From Mya arenaria (taxonomy: Eukaryota > Mollusca > Bivalvia > Myida > Myidae), in the NCBI RefSeq assembly GCF_026914265.1, contig NC_069134.1, positions 11,513,758 through 11,577,757 of the forward strand: DNA of 64,000 nt, given 5' to 3'. Positions 46,173 to 59,664 of this stretch are shown piece after piece. How positions within the stretch are numbered: position 1 is the first letter of the stretch; each line of letters starts with the position of its first letter. Both the position numbers and the translations under genes were made by a program. A model generated the notes under the pieces. That model ran no database searches, was not told the origin of the DNA, and saw nothing but the letters and a program-made list of their open reading frames with translations.

Positions 46173-47196
46173 ATGTCTGCAGTACAGAGGTGTTTTATCG
46201 CGGTCTATTTAATGTCATTTTGCTTTCCTGCAATAAAAAGTAAATCACAAAGCAACAAGGATGATCTTGCTCATCAGTTCGCGGAGTTAAAAGAAACATT
46301 TACCAATCTTGAGGGAAAGTATGACAAAGCAATGTCCATTATGACGGATAAGCTTCTTGAGCAAGAGGAGAAAGTCGCTGCATTCAAAGATGAATTACAA
46401 TTGTATAAAGGTAGGACACTACAAACATAATTAAGTATTAAGTTCGATGCATTCTGGTAGTAGTTTCGTTAAGACGTAAAAAGTACATATGCACTATGAA
46501 TATATAGCAGACTTGGTTCGACTGAGACTTTTCATTGGTATTCTACATCGAATATTCACAGTCATGTGCAATGTTCATGAACGACCAAACTACAATTAAC
46601 AGCATTTTATTGAACACGAGTATAATATCAAAACGTAAAACGTAAAAAGGCTAACTTCATAATACGCATAAGTTTTTTTTCTTTTCTTTTAAGGCCTACA
46701 CGTTGATAGGCGTCAGGAAGTTGAAAGTGCAGAGGTTGCGTTTTTTGCCTACATAACCAATGACGCGAACAATATAGGCAGCAACCAAGTGGTCGTCTTT
46801 GATCACGTGATCACCAATATCGACACGACAAATACCGTCGGTGCCGGATACAATCGCGTTACCGGTACATTCACCGCACCTGTTGACGGCATGTACGTAT
46901 TCTCCATGACCCTGTTAAGCCAATACAACGACTACAGCACGCACTATGCCTTCTACCAAGACAACACACCTCTCACCTCGATCTACATTCACGGACACAC
47001 CGGCAGCTCGCACACCTGGGACATCGGATCCGCGGACGCTATCGTTTCGATGACGGTTGGCCAGACCATGTCCATTCGACATACTCACCAGACTGAATCG
47101 CACGCGCTGGAAGGTGCGTACCAGCGCGCCGGGCAGTCGATGTTTTCAGGTTTTCTTCTCAGAGAGCATTTCGGCAAAGGAAATATTGTTGGTTAA
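46173..47196 (+). CDS. Secreted C1q domain-containing protein, two exons (intact)
   Basis: Exon 1 is 46173-46410 and exon 2 is 46694-47196, joined G|GC in phase, for 247 codons including the stop. Signal peptide MSAVQRCFIAVYLMSFCF, then a coiled coil (DLAHQFAELKETFTNLEGKY, LLEQEEKVAAFKDELQLYK). The C1q domain covers about residues 95-246 (VAFFAYITNDANNIG, VTGTFTAPVDGMYVFSMTLL, HTWDIGSADAIVSM, GAYQRAGQSMFSGFL). Poly-A signal AATAAA at 47214-47219. It is paralogous to 13965-15164 and to the adjacent pseudogene. Same expected role: extracellular pattern recognition or binding, inferred from family. Confidence 0.93.
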
Positions 47197-47219
47197 AATG
47201 GTCAACTGACTGAAATAAA

Positions 47220-47990
47220 ATTCTATATACACCATCAATATCTTGTATACTGTGCATGAGGCCGCAGTGTTGTAACGTTATATATTCCAGCGTATGCCGC
47301 TTGCCTTGAGAACTTGCATTGTACAGCCATTCCTTAAACCGATCTATCCGAGATATTATGCCCCTGCAAAATGTGGGAGTGGTACAAAGTCAGTATAGTC
47401 AACAGTTGTCACTTAAAGGGCCATAACTCTTGTTACCGAGTCGACCAGCAGAAGGATTATTGAAATGTCCGAAAAAGATATTGTTTGGCCAAAGGAGTAC
47501 TACTTATGAAATATTACTCTACTGAGAGTCATATGACATTATAGGGACTGGCAAGTCATCAACCGAAGGTGTGCATGGACCGAGGCGTTAGTGCTACTTC
47601 AACTTACTTAAATTTGACGTGCAAACATTATACTTAATGCATTTAAAGAAACATATTTTGTAAAATGATGCTAAAATAATAATAATACCAAATAATGCAT
47701 CCATCAACTGCGTAAATGGCCTAACGCGTGCCGTGTAGAATTATTATTTGCATTTCGAGCGTATCGTAGAATAGGGACGATACTGGGCGACCTTCTTTTC
47801 GTGCGCATTGCTTTTTCGAAAAACGTTCTTTACAAATATATATTATTTACAAGTAATTAATCTATTTTACCCCAATACTTGTGTCAGCAAATGAGGTCCG
47901 ACTTGAAACCGGGCCGCCGTATCCCAGTACCGTACACTTGCTCATTTTATGGTCTTAACTGTTTTCAACCATTTCTTAATGTTCACTAAC
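47220..47990. other. Intergenic, no gene seen
   Basis: Contains short clam-type repeat sequence (AAAGGGCCATAACTCTTG near 47414). No ORF of interest. Confidence 0.5.
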
Positions 47991-49100
47991 AAGAGGCCCA
48001 AGAGGGCTTACGCTCTACTAACGTGGCTCTTGTGGTCATTTTCAATCCAGAGCATGTACGTATGAGTAATAGGCAACAAATATTTCGTTCATTTTTGTGT
48101 TTGGATTAGATGAAAACGCTGCACGTTCAACATTTGAGGACAGAAAGTGTTGTAAGCAGATTAAGTGCATGAACTATTTTAATATGTGCCAAGTAAAGGT
48201 AATCTGAGGGTAAAAAATATTTGCTTTCAAAACTGTACCCATGGTCAAAATTTCATTTCTGTAGCTTTAAAAATTAAAAAAGTTGTTCAAAAGGTTAAAG
48301 TCAAGGACATCCGAGGACAACATTGATGCTCGTTTGCAAAACTGTACACATCGTCAACATTTCATTGCAGTGGCTTTAAAAATTGAAGAGGTGGGGCCAG
48401 CTTTTGCCCAAGGGGCATAATTTCAAATGTTTTGTTCATATAATGCTCCACAACAAATATCAAAGGTATGGGCCTTGTGGTTTGAAACAAGAAGATTTTG
48501 AAAATATTTCTTGAATAAGTCTCTAGGAAACTTGTGACCCCGGGGGCAGTGCCAGTTTTGACCCAAGGGACATAATTTGAACAACCATGGTAGTGGACCA
48601 CTAACTTAAGCCTTGTTCAAAATAGCAATGATCTGCCTAGTTGTTTCAGACAAAAACATTTTGAACATTTCCCAATTTAAGTATACCAAACCTGTTAACA
48701 CATACATTGTAAAACAAGAGGTCAACGAGGGCCTTTGCTCTACTGACATGACTTTTTTTCTTCTTTTTTTTATAAAGCATCTACATTCTAGTTAAAGGAA
48801 ATATACTGAACCAAAATTCAAAGGGAAGCAATCATTGAACCATATATTTTACTGCTTATGTGTCACAAAGGGCTAAAGGGGAGTAACACTACAATGATTC
48901 ACTCACTGTACAAGTTGTATCCCGTAGAGTAAAAAAAATATTTGCTACACCATTTTTAGGGTCATAATCCAGTCATGCATGGCTGGATCTGGCTTGTTTA
49001 CGAAAGGAACCGAGCTCTCATGGATATCTTACTACTGCATAAGTTTGATTGAGATACTTTCAAAATTGAACACTTTATTGCGTTAGTTTACGGACGCACG
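47991..49100. repeat. Composite dispersed repeat related to the 1-1760 region
   Basis: 47991-48180 is the reverse complement of 775-990. 48390-48660 matches the tandem modules of 1330-1760 in direct orientation. 48961-49080 is the reverse complement of the core repeats at 60-640. The blocks are therefore the same but differently oriented, as expected of a modular repeat family. Confidence 0.75.
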
Positions 49101-49560
49101 CACGAAAAATGTGTTCAGACATAATTGTCTGTAACGAAATATAATAATACATGAAGCGAGATTTAAATTGTACGGTACGGTTGCACTTATTGCCCAGAAA
49201 GGGAGTAACAGGCACACGCTTATAGCGTGGCTTGCAAAAAGGCATTTTTATCTCTTGCAAAAAGGCATTTTTATCTCTTTGGCCCAGTTGTTTAAGGAAG
49301 AATGAATGCAATAATTATCATGGTATGACATTCAACAAACACATTTTATTATTTCGAACATGCCGGCATTTGACACAATAGCACGCTTGGTAGCAGCATT
49401 TTGGGGATTATTTCGAAGAGCTAAGACTGACCTTTAGGGTCTTGCAAACGACATATCGGCTCCATGTGCTGAACATTTTCATGTCGGAAAGTTACGGTCA
49501 AGGACACGGAAAGGAGGGAGGGACGGACGGGCAGTGCTGTTAATTTGGTGGCATAACAAC

Positions 49561-49752
49561 TATAGGTCCGTGATAAAACGGACTAAGTTTACCCAATTTT
49601 CGAGTTTATTTTTTATCTCTGAACAAATATAAATCATAATGGAAGACCAGAGTAACACACAAAGTAGTATGTGAACATTCTCCAGTTACAAATAAAGGTC
49701 AATAACTCAACATATACGAATGAAGGAATGTACTTAGAATCACGGACCTATA
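49561..49752. mobile_element. Small TIR element (TATAGGTCCGTGAT ends)
   Basis: Perfect 14 bp inverted ends at 49561-49574 and 49739-49752. About 190 bp, no coding capacity. Confidence 0.65.
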
Positions 49753-49973
49753 AACCAATCATAGGTCCCTGATACAATGTACACCATATAGTTGAATAGC
49801 TGCATATTGCACTTTTGACGCTCAAGGACATTTAACTTAACTGCCATTAATACAATGCTCATACATGTACATGAAAGTCCATATGAATACAAGTGTAAGG
49901 CACATGCATGTATATCTTTAGGTTTCATTACACATTATAAAACATTGCATATAATGAGTCTGGGAGAAAAAAG

Positions 49974-52900
49974 TTACTCCACTGAGTTCTTGAGAGTTTG
50001 TTCTATATATGGCCTCACCATATCTACAGTGACACCAGGACCACCCTCTACAGCATCCAGCACATCTGTATTGACTGAGTTCATGTTTTCTCCATCATCT
50101 TTGTTATCTTTTTCAACAGAAGAATCTGCTATAAAAGTCTGCTTATGCACAAACACTTTTGGTGTCACATTTTGGTTCTCTTTTGCATGGTCTAGTTTGG
50201 TATGTTTTTGAAGAACTGTGTCAATGCTGAAACAGAGAACAAAGAAGTCTTTATTGAATTATTTAAACATTCTCATTGCATAAAGATCTTCCAAAAATAA
50301 CACCTTCCCACAATCCAACAGCAACGAATCTTCAAATAAAATGCAAGATACAGCGAGTAATACTGATTTTACTGAAACAATATTAATGTTAAAATACTTG
50401 AACAAAATAATTTACAGTGCAGGTTTAATAAATAATGACATACCATTCCATAGAGGGCATCAAACTGAACACTTTCTCCCCATACTCTCCGAGCATATTG
50501 TGCTGAAAAACACAGAGATTTATGCCTCTAGAAAGGATATTTAAAATGACCCTCTGAGTAACAAAAAGTTATGAAGTTCTAGGCTTATGATGTTAGTTAA
50601 TGCATTTAACTACATGTAGTATTATCAACTAAACTACTTAGAAAAACTGTCTGCATTATTATCCTATAACAATGTTAATTGTAAATCAAGTGATGGTAAA
50701 GGAACAACTGCTGTTCGAAAGCAATTACGACCAATTCAAAGATGGGCAGACAATAGTGCAAATACCTTTTTCTCAGTCATTTAAAGGGGCTTAACTCATC
50801 AATTATTATAGCCAGATTAATGAGCCTTGCTACATGTGCCTTATTTTATTTTCTTTGTGCCTTATTCTATTTTATTAATTTTAAGCAATAGTTGCCAGCT
50901 TCCACAAAAATCATCAATATCTTTTTTTCTTACAAAAACAGAAAAGCTAACAAGACAAAACAATCATTAGATGAAACATGATTTATAAAAATAAAATACA
51001 TTTAGTTTCTTTGAATTTTTAAAAGAAAGTCAGTGGACACTATATACCTTGACAAGAGCTGCCATGACCACTTGGTATGCCAGTGCGAACTGCCTGCCAT
51101 GTGTGTGGTTCTCCTGGAGGATGGAGACACACTCCTCCCACCTCTTATACTTTACCAGCAAATGGATGGCCTTCAGCATGCAACCAGTAATCTCGCTGCA
51201 AAACAGCCCAACATATTGAGTTTGTGTTACAAAGTCTAATTGGTGGTCTTAACCAAATGGCCTCAACTGTTGATGGAAGAATCTAAAACAGTTAATTTTG
51301 AAAAACTTTTTTTCTGAAACACAACATTCCAACTAGTTTGAAGTAATGTCATTCTGTCTGCTTAATGAATCAGCAGACATAATGATACATACCTTTAAGT
51401 CAAAATCTAAACAGGCAAGGAACTCTTTCAAAGTTTAATGAGAAATAGTATGGCCAGCAGTTACGAAACTACATGCGTGATGTTGCTGTGAAATAATATT
51501 CCACAATGGATAAAAAGGTTTAAACAAGACTGTGGAGGGGATGTTTATCTATTGTTCTCAAACAAGATTCCTTATTCAACAATTATTAAAGCTGTCAACA
51601 TATTTCAAGTTTCAATTGAATATCTTGATTGTTTTTTGAGTAATGGCCAAAGATTTTGCACAAACACGCTGCTGACGACATTGACACAAAGGCTATGACC
51701 ATATCTACACTAATATCTTAAAACCACACAAGATAATAAGTGGTACTCAAGATCTGATATACACAGAAACAGCTTGTCACATTAGGCATGACACTTTTCA
51801 TGAGGGTCACATTTCAATACAAGTTCACAAACCTGGTCATGAAGACGTGAGCATGAACACAGACAGCTGTATGAACGTCTGTGGAACAGGATGGCTCAGG
51901 AAAGCACTGCAGGGCACGCTCAAACAGTCCAGCCTAGTTATGACAACAATCTGTTACTCAGAAATTGATTCTAAACAATTTGGTCTTCAGATAAATTTAT
52001 TGAGATTTTCCAACAAAGCATAATCGTTAAACTTAGTTTGGAATGTCCAGATTTCCATTTAAGATATGCAATCCAACTTGGCTGACGGCCATGAAATATG
52101 GTCTTACATGTACATCCAAGACTAGATATACAAGACTTCCCAGTTTTAGTACAATGATGCTTTTTATTATGAAACTCTATGATCACACAGATTTAAACCT
52201 TTTCTTATATAAGGCAGACTGTGTGGGACGTTTTTAGTTTCTAACGATGACTGCATCATATCTTTGAAAAGTGTTTGCATTGGGTGCTCTGAATTGTTTC
52301 CCTAAGTCTGCAGATAGAGTTGGGATCTCTAATCATAGAAGTACTTGGGGTTTACCTTAACGTTTATTATTATTTGTTTTATTGATAAGTTTTCTCAAGT
52401 TAATGCATACTTTGATAAGATTTACCTTTTTGCGTTTTATCTTTATTAATGATTGTTGGGATAAGAGTGAGGTTTGTGCACATAAACTCGTTTAAACCCC
52501 CAGTAAATTTACATTTTACTGACCGTTTCAAGGCGGTACCTAACAATTCTTGATAAACATACCAATTATTTTTTGTATATATAGTATGTATGCACTGTGC
52601 TGTTTGTAGAGTTTTGTGCTGTTCCGTGTTTCTTGTTTGTGATTTTGTGTTCTATGTCTTTGATGTTTGCCCAGTGCCACTAAACCTGGTTTATGTTTAT
52701 ACTTTTTGCTACTGAGCTTGTTTCTGTAGCTTTTTGCATAAATATTCATCCCCTAGACTAAAGGTTTCGCCTTTCATCCAAGAGGTTGTGTGTTCAATAC
52801 CCACCGATGATACTTTCTCCTTATTTCTCATAAGGCTCGAGCCAAAATAAATACTAAATCTTATAATCTTCCTATAATGATATCAACAGCATCACTTCAA

Positions 52901-55900
52901 AATTTCCAATAAAATACGATCAGTGATTTAAAGGGTATATATAAAGATATGAATTGCTTTCAACCTTATCAATATAGAACTAAAATTAACAGCAATATAA
53001 ACATATAATCTCACACTGGGCTTCCTCCTACTGAAGGCTGATGGCACGGCTCTCTGGTCTGCCACTCTCTGGGCGCACTTCAGGAATGGCATCTACAAGA
53101 GAAAGATAGCTATTGTCAGCCTTTTGACTCACCCCTGGTTGTGTTTCCAGTTTTAAGTTAAAGATAATAGGCAAGAGCCCGTTGTGAAGAAACCTCACAA
53201 AACAAACCAATTTAAATTTTTTTAAGATTATGGCCCCAATTCCTCAAAACTTCTTAAAGCTCTTGTAACAAAAATAAGCTAAGCTCACTGTTTTTCTAAA
53301 ATTTGTGCTAGATATACTTCTTTAAGATTTTTTAGCCTTATGATAATTACAATAAACCATTTTTCATTCATCAAAATTAAAGTCTGGCTTTATATAATTA
53401 GCTACTTAAGACTGTTAACTTTAAGCAGATTAACATAGTTTAAGATTGTAAGCCAGTAAGGAATATTGCCACTACAAAAATTTAAAATATTTGAATAAAA
53501 ATTGTTTTGTTTAAGAATGCTATGTATTTCTTTTCAGTGTCAAACTTTAGGACTATTTATCTATCATAGCATTGTTTCTAATTGAAAGATTAAACAAAAT
53601 TGTGTCGAAATGGATTGTAAATCAGAGTCCAACCAATTAGTATCTTATAAAAATTTAAAAGGAAAAAAGGTTTATGAGTCAGAAACCCATTAAGCAATAC
53701 ATGTGTACCAAGCATATGATCAGACAAAAAATATTGCAAAACCAAGAAGTTGACATATAAATTTGATTAGAATAGATGTATGCCCTACACAGTTTTGACC
53801 ACTCTGTTTTTAATGGTTAAATGTCTACACAAATCAATGCATCCCCGATGTTGTAATTTAAAAAAAAAAGAAGCTTTAAGAAGTAGTCTTAAATCGCAAC
53901 TCACCAATGACGTAGGTCTGTGGACGTACAACAAGCGGCACATTAGGTCCAACAAGGGCAGAGCTGGGTCACTTGTTTCCATGGAAACCAAATTCTGCCA
54001 TCTCTGTAACTGGGAGGTGCTCAGCTCTCCTAGTTAACACATTCATGAAATAAAAACTTTATGTTTTGATGGGTAGGCACTTTCAATTATTCATTGAAAA
54101 GATAGTGTGTACCAAATCATTTTAGATTTACTGTGATAGAAGCTGATAGCTTATAGAAACATCCCCAGTCTGTATCCTGGGTATTTACCAGTACTGTTGT
54201 TAATTTTGAGAGGCCTCAAGACATGAAACAGTGGTGATAATTGAACTAAGGACCTCTTGGTAAAAGTGATTGTCAAACTGACAATTTTTTTTCATGTATA
54301 TTAATTGCAATTATTATACTTTAATAAGTCAAATCAATGAAATTCTTGTCAATACCAAACACTTGAAAATGTGCTTTATAAATATTCATTATTAATACTA
54401 CTATGTGCCATTTTGAACTCCTTCTAACCTTCTGTCATTTCATTTAATTTCCCATTATCTGACAATAATAATGATTAAGGAGCTTTATCTAAGGAAGAAT
54501 TTTAGACATTAGAACCAAAATTTAAACAAGGCAGGTATATTCCAATGTAACATAAATTAGGAGGAGAGATAAAGAGTGGGGTACAAGTGCCTTTAAGAAA
54601 TGAAGGCTAATATCCTTGACATTGTACTTTGTCCTTGATCTGGCCAGATTCCAAAATGGGTTTTGGGAATTGGCTTCATTAGCATCTTTTTTAAAATCAT
54701 TTGCAGGGTGCCTTACCTTCAATGACTTCTAAATTAGACAGGAGGGTATCTAGGACCCTGTCTGGAAAATGTTCCCCTAGTAGTAAAAGTTGGGCATGGC
54801 GAGTGGCAGGAGACAGGCCACACTTGGGCTCCACAAGTCTAAGGACTTCATCCTCCACACAAAGCCCGGGAAGGCTCCTCATGTCCTGTTTGGAAATTCA
54901 TACAATAACATTTCTATTATCTACCATATTTATATTTCAACAAAATTATCTAATTTCTTATCATTTTCATACTAATGGTCAGTTTCTTAACTGGTTTCTT
55001 GGTCTTATAAGAGACCAATCAATTTCGTTTCACAAAACTTGTGTTGGTTACCAAACCAAGTTCATAAGATAAGCTTGTGCTTATTATGTTTTAAACCCAT
55101 GTCTTTGGACACAAACCAATGTTGAGTCAAGAAACTGATAACATGTTAATAGACTGTATATACATGAACCTGTGGTTTTGTCAGACAATCCTGCAGTAAT
55201 TGCTCTAGCCTCCAATACTCTGTCAGGAAAGGCTCTGAAACAATAAAACAACAATGTTGATTCAATGGGATACCGGTTATTATCGCACTTGGCCATTATT
55301 TTTATAATTTTCCTAGCAAAACTCCATTGTTGTATTTAATGTATCCACTGTACAAACAAGCCTTTAATTTCACCAAGCCATTGGCAACAATGTTAAATTT
55401 GGGTGCCTGGTGACTCTATATAATTTTGGCATCATTTGAAAGGGTATGGCTTGCGATAACTGATACATAAAATAAATGACCGAAAATACATGTTAGATAA
55501 AGCTATGGCAGTAACCAGTAATCATTTTGGTCTTTACGGTATTTCAATTGAAATCGGACATGAAATGGCCTATTTTGCAATCTTTCGGGGTGTTCAAGAA
55601 GTGTTAAAGCCAGAGTTATGGGCCTGGCTGTCATGTGCATACTGTCTCTCTTAATATGTGTACCAAGCTATATTTGAATATCTTAAACTGCTTTTGAGCT
55701 GTGGTAAAGGTTCTAAGTTTTTGTAAGCCCACGATGACCCTGAAGTTGACGCTGACAATGATGCCAACACTTCAACAATACTTCCAACTCTTTTTTCCAC
55801 CATGAAACAGGCAAGCTTAAAATTAAAGGCGTATCAATAGAAAGCTTCATTTATCAGCAAACAGACATGATAAGCCCTGCAAGAGAGCTTACGTACCAAC

Positions 55901-58588
55901 AGTTTGCACCAATCTACTGGATGTGGGAAGGTCAAGGCCCTTCAGCCACTGGTCTCTCATCTTGTCCACTGTCAGCTGACCACTCTCATCAACAGTGTAA
56001 CGCTGAGTCTAGAGGTCAAGTTATACATTTATAAACATCCAAGAGTAATTAAGATATTTCTTTACAGCATCATAGAATTTTTTTTTCCTAATTAATGTCA
56101 ATACTTTCGATTTAAATCAATCAACAATCTATATATTATTGTAAACTTATTTGACATGACACCAAACCACCCTAATATAAATATACATAACTGTTAAATT
56201 AATGGAGAGATTAATTAGTCACGTGATAACCCTTGACAAACAAATGCATGTTGATTTGGATTCAATGCGTTCACTTGTTAAGCAGACAATCAGGGGTGGT
56301 CTTAATCAGATTTAGTACCATGTTGATTGTTCTTCCATTTCTTGTAATCTTTTGATGTAGAAAGCTGTTATGCCCTACTGTTCTTGTTATAAAATATACA
56401 TGTATTAGTTTGTTCATCATTTTATTCTGTTATCAACTCTGTATGCTTGTAAATGACCATCAGAATTCAATAAAAGTTCAGCCATTTGGAAACATTTATG
56501 TGCAAGATAGTGACCTATACTGAATAAACAACTGGATGCAATCTTTACTTAGATTCAATTTCATCCTCTATCCTACATATTGATGATCTTTAACCAAGAA
56601 AATGATAGTCCTGAATTCTGGTTCTGCCTATAACAAAATTTACATCAGAATTGCTCTATGTATCAACCTTTCCTAGCAATAGCCCTTACCCTGTCGATAA
56701 AGGAGAGGCGCAGGGCATCAGACTGGAAATGACCCGACTCCAGTAATGCTTGCTCTGTTCTATTCTCTGCCCTCTTCTCCAGCTGAAAAGACACCATGCT
56801 ACCTTTACAATATTTATTATCCCTTAGGCTGCTGATGGCGATTTTAAAGGCTTTGCAAACAGCTTGGAACCAGACCAGGCACCGAGTAACTCGGCGCCTG
56901 GTCAGGTTCCAAGCTGTTTGCCACTCAGTCAATATATCCCCAAAGTTTTAAGTAAATTGAAAGAAATTTAGAATAAACCAGACGACATTTTTGAGCAGAC
57001 GACAATTTACCCAGCATGCAAAGGGTTATAATAGCTTGTGTGTCACGCCCAGTATTCATAAAACATCTCCAATAATTTCCTTACTTAACACAGTTTCCTA
57101 TGTTAAGTAAATATCTCACTTATTTTATGATATTATAACTTAATACTCTCTGAAATACTTCATTTTCATTGATTTCATTTAATACATAATATTATGTTAG
57201 AAAACATGTTTAGTTCTTTTTATCATTATTTGATTATGAAATTTCTTGGAAAATGAGAAATGTTCAGAAAGGACTGAAGATGTTTTATGAATACCGGTCC
57301 AGTAAGCTAGACAATTTTTATGGAATTCCTACAGTTATTACATAATAATACTACTAAAGTTAGATAATTAAAAATCCTTTAAAACTTTGATGTCAACAAA
57401 AAAAGTTTCTGAATCATGCAACTAAATAGTCACATTCATACAGAAAGAAAAACATGTTTTCATATGGAAAATTAAAAATCTCCTTCACTTGAGAATAAGG
57501 GCGTAACACAAACCTTCAAGGCATAGAGTCCACTTTGAGTGCAGACAAAATGTTGTGGTGCACCAATCAAAGACAGACTACAGACATAAACCTCACTGTC
57601 TGTATCCACCTGACACACGGCATTGCCTGTCTCTGGGTGGTAGAACCTGGCAATCACGCAAGAAATGGGTTGTGAACATTTGAAATTAAGAAGTTTGTCT
57701 GATTGTGGTATCTTTATATTTTGAAACTTATCATATTATATTGCGTACAACAAACTATTTTCAAAGGATGTAAACACAAGATTATTTAAAGTACATATAA
57801 ATGCAGTGTCCAACATGAACTATGAAAGTCATAAAGGTGTACACTCCTTTTCCAAAAGACTCCAAACTTAGTACATACTTCACGAATCTAAACTAACAAA
57901 TTTTAATTTTGAGTTCCAAAGACAGCTTACCAGTAAAGTTAAAATCTTCGGTAGAAATCAATAGGCAGTACTAGTGCCATTTTAGGGGTGATGAGAATAT
58001 ACCAAAGCCAGGTACAGAAACAAGGAGCCATTTGGCAACAGGCTGACACCATCACTAACACTTGACTTTCTCATTCTCACTTACTTTATGCAGGCAGTGA
58101 AGACCAGCCCCACATATCCAAACTGCTTGATGATGCCTTGAACTCCTGTGACATCACAACCATCCAACTCCACTGATTTTACGGAGCTACCTAAAATATA
58201 AAAAAAGTGGAAGGCTCTTGTAAAGGCAGCTTGTACTAGTGTATAGGAGGTTTACAATTTTCAAAGGCAGTTCATTTCATTGCCAAAGTCAGGCCGTTAC
58301 TCTTATTGATTGGTTACATGTTTAAGATGATTTTTCCCCTTTAGATGATAAGTGGTAGTGCTCATCCAGTGACATATTTCTGTAATCTGTGTTTTTTTAT
58401 GAGCAAAAGACTTATCCTACACTGCAGTTAGTAACCAAAAAGCAACCTTATGCTAGGTCAAGTATCAGTCATTTACCCTCTTCCCCTCCTGGACCTGGAA
58501 GTGTCACCAGTTGGCCATGATGTGTGAGCAGCACCAGTGTCTGGGTCTGGGGCAGGTAGGTGTGGCATTTAACAGCCAACTCCTCAAT
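49974..58588 (-). CDS. HPS6: HPS6 orthologue (BLOC-2 complex subunit), C-terminal 13 exons
   Basis: Minus-strand exons: 58588-58477, 58190-58085, 57646-57514, 56782-56690, 56008-55897, 55234-55170, 54885-54717, 54029-53905, 53092-53015, 51933-51833, 51195-51048, 50502-50444 and 50226-49974 (TAA). All join in phase with GT/AG, giving 518 codons including the stop. Family evidence is the ordered similarity to vertebrate HPS6: LPLLDLMCRLLYVHRPTSLM with PFLKCAQ, AGLFERALQCFPEP, LLVKYKRWEECVSILQENH, LAYQVVMAALVKHNMLGEYG, and FLTEYWRLEQLLQD. The first visible exons (LVLLTHHGQLVTL, GLYALK) belong to the end of the beta-propeller part; the rest is alpha-helical. The acidic C-terminal tail is poorly conserved. 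In animals HPS6 works with HPS3 and HPS5 in BLOC-2, which directs cargo to lysosome-related organelles. Roughly 250-280 N-terminal residues must lie beyond 64000. Assigned from memory of the family, not from a search. Confidence 0.8.
56855..56922. repeat. Near-perfect hairpin in an HPS6 intron
   Basis: GCAAACAGCTTGGAACC...ACCAGGCACCGAG pairs with CTCGGCGCCTGGT...GGTTCCAAGCTGTTTGC. The arms are about 32 bp with two or three mismatches and almost no loop. It is a compact GC-rich fold-back within AT-rich intron. Confidence 0.88.
57050..57295. mobile_element. MITE with AGTATTCATAAAACATCT ends
   Basis: Left AGTATTCATAAAACATCT (57051-57068) and right AGATGTTTTATGAATAC (57278-57294) are inverted. 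The AT-rich interior has no ORF. It lies in an HPS6 intron. Confidence 0.82.
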
Positions 58589-58718
58589 CTTTAGACATAA
58601 ATGAAACAGATAAAGCAGTTGTTATGTAAATGATTCTAGGTGGTCTCTAATAAGAGTTCACATAGCAATAAGCATTATAAACACATGACAATTAGCATTA
58701 GAAATAGAAAGGAATAAA

Positions 58719-59475
58719 GACAAGAGCTGTCACAGAAACAGCGCGCTCGACTATTCTGCCACTTTTCAGTGTATGGATTGAAAAATTTTGGCGAAACATG
58801 CATGGATTACTGTTAGATTAGATTTCAATGCAATAAATGATGTGCTGAGATATTTACATAAATTGAATTGGAAAAAATTTGAGGTGGTACACAAACTTTA
58901 ATGTAAATTCTAAGTTGAAAAAGGGGCATAATTTTGTCAAAATGCTTGATAAAGTTACCTCCTCCTGGGTACAGGTTGGGGGCATGATGGTAAACAAGTG
59001 TGCAAAGTTTCAAAGCCAGATGTCAATGGACTTTGAAAATATTTGAGGTGGTACGCAAACTTTAACGTAATTATAAGTAGAAAAAGGGGCATAATTTTGT
59101 CAAAATGCTAGATAGAGTTACCACCTCTTGTGTACAGGTTGGGGGGATGATGGTGAACAAGTGTGCAAAGTTTCAAAGCCAGATGTCAATGGACTTTGAA
59201 AATATTTGAGGTGGTACGCAAACTTTAACGTAAATTCTAAGTAGAAAAAGGGGCATAATTTTGTCAAAATGCTTGATACAGTGACCTCCTCCTGTGTGCA
59301 GGTTTGGGGCATGATGGTGAACAAGTGTGCAAAGTTTTAAAGCCAGATGTCAATGGACTTTGAAAATATTTGAGGTGTAACGCAAACTTTAACATAAGTG
59401 GTTACGCCGACGCCGACCCGACGCTCAGGTAACTAGGATAGCTCTCCTTATTCTTCGAATAGTCGAGCTAAAAAT
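58719..59475. mobile_element. Pearl-like element with ~170 bp internal tandem repeats
   Basis: GCTCGACTATTC (58745-58756) and GAATAGTCGAGC (59457-59468) are perfect inverted subterminal repeats. Between them are about three tandem units of about 170 bp (starting near 58878, 59045 and 59210). Each has AGGTGGTAC, AAAAAGGGGCATAATTTTGTC, GTGTGCAAAGTTTCAAAGCC and ATGTCAATGGACTTTG. A GC-rich ACGCCGACGCCGACCCGACG stretch follows. This layout matches the pearl elements of bivalves; it lies upstream of the first visible HPS6 exon. Confidence 0.8.
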
Positions 59476-59664
59476 TATGATTAATTCCTCAAGTGGTAAC
59501 AATGTTCTCTGTTAAATAAATATTTGAGCACACAAAGAATTTAGACTAGGTAATCTACCATTCAATCCATATTCATTTTTTCATTCTATAACAATTTAGT
59601 ACATTATAAAATATATGGGTTCATGATGTTAAGGAGGGTGGAGACTTGTATACCTTCTTAAGAA

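Noticed and set aside
56663..56932. 89-codon ORF treated as a single exon
   Set aside because: Only 56782-56690 is the HPS6 exon; the upstream part reads through the hairpin at 56855-56922.
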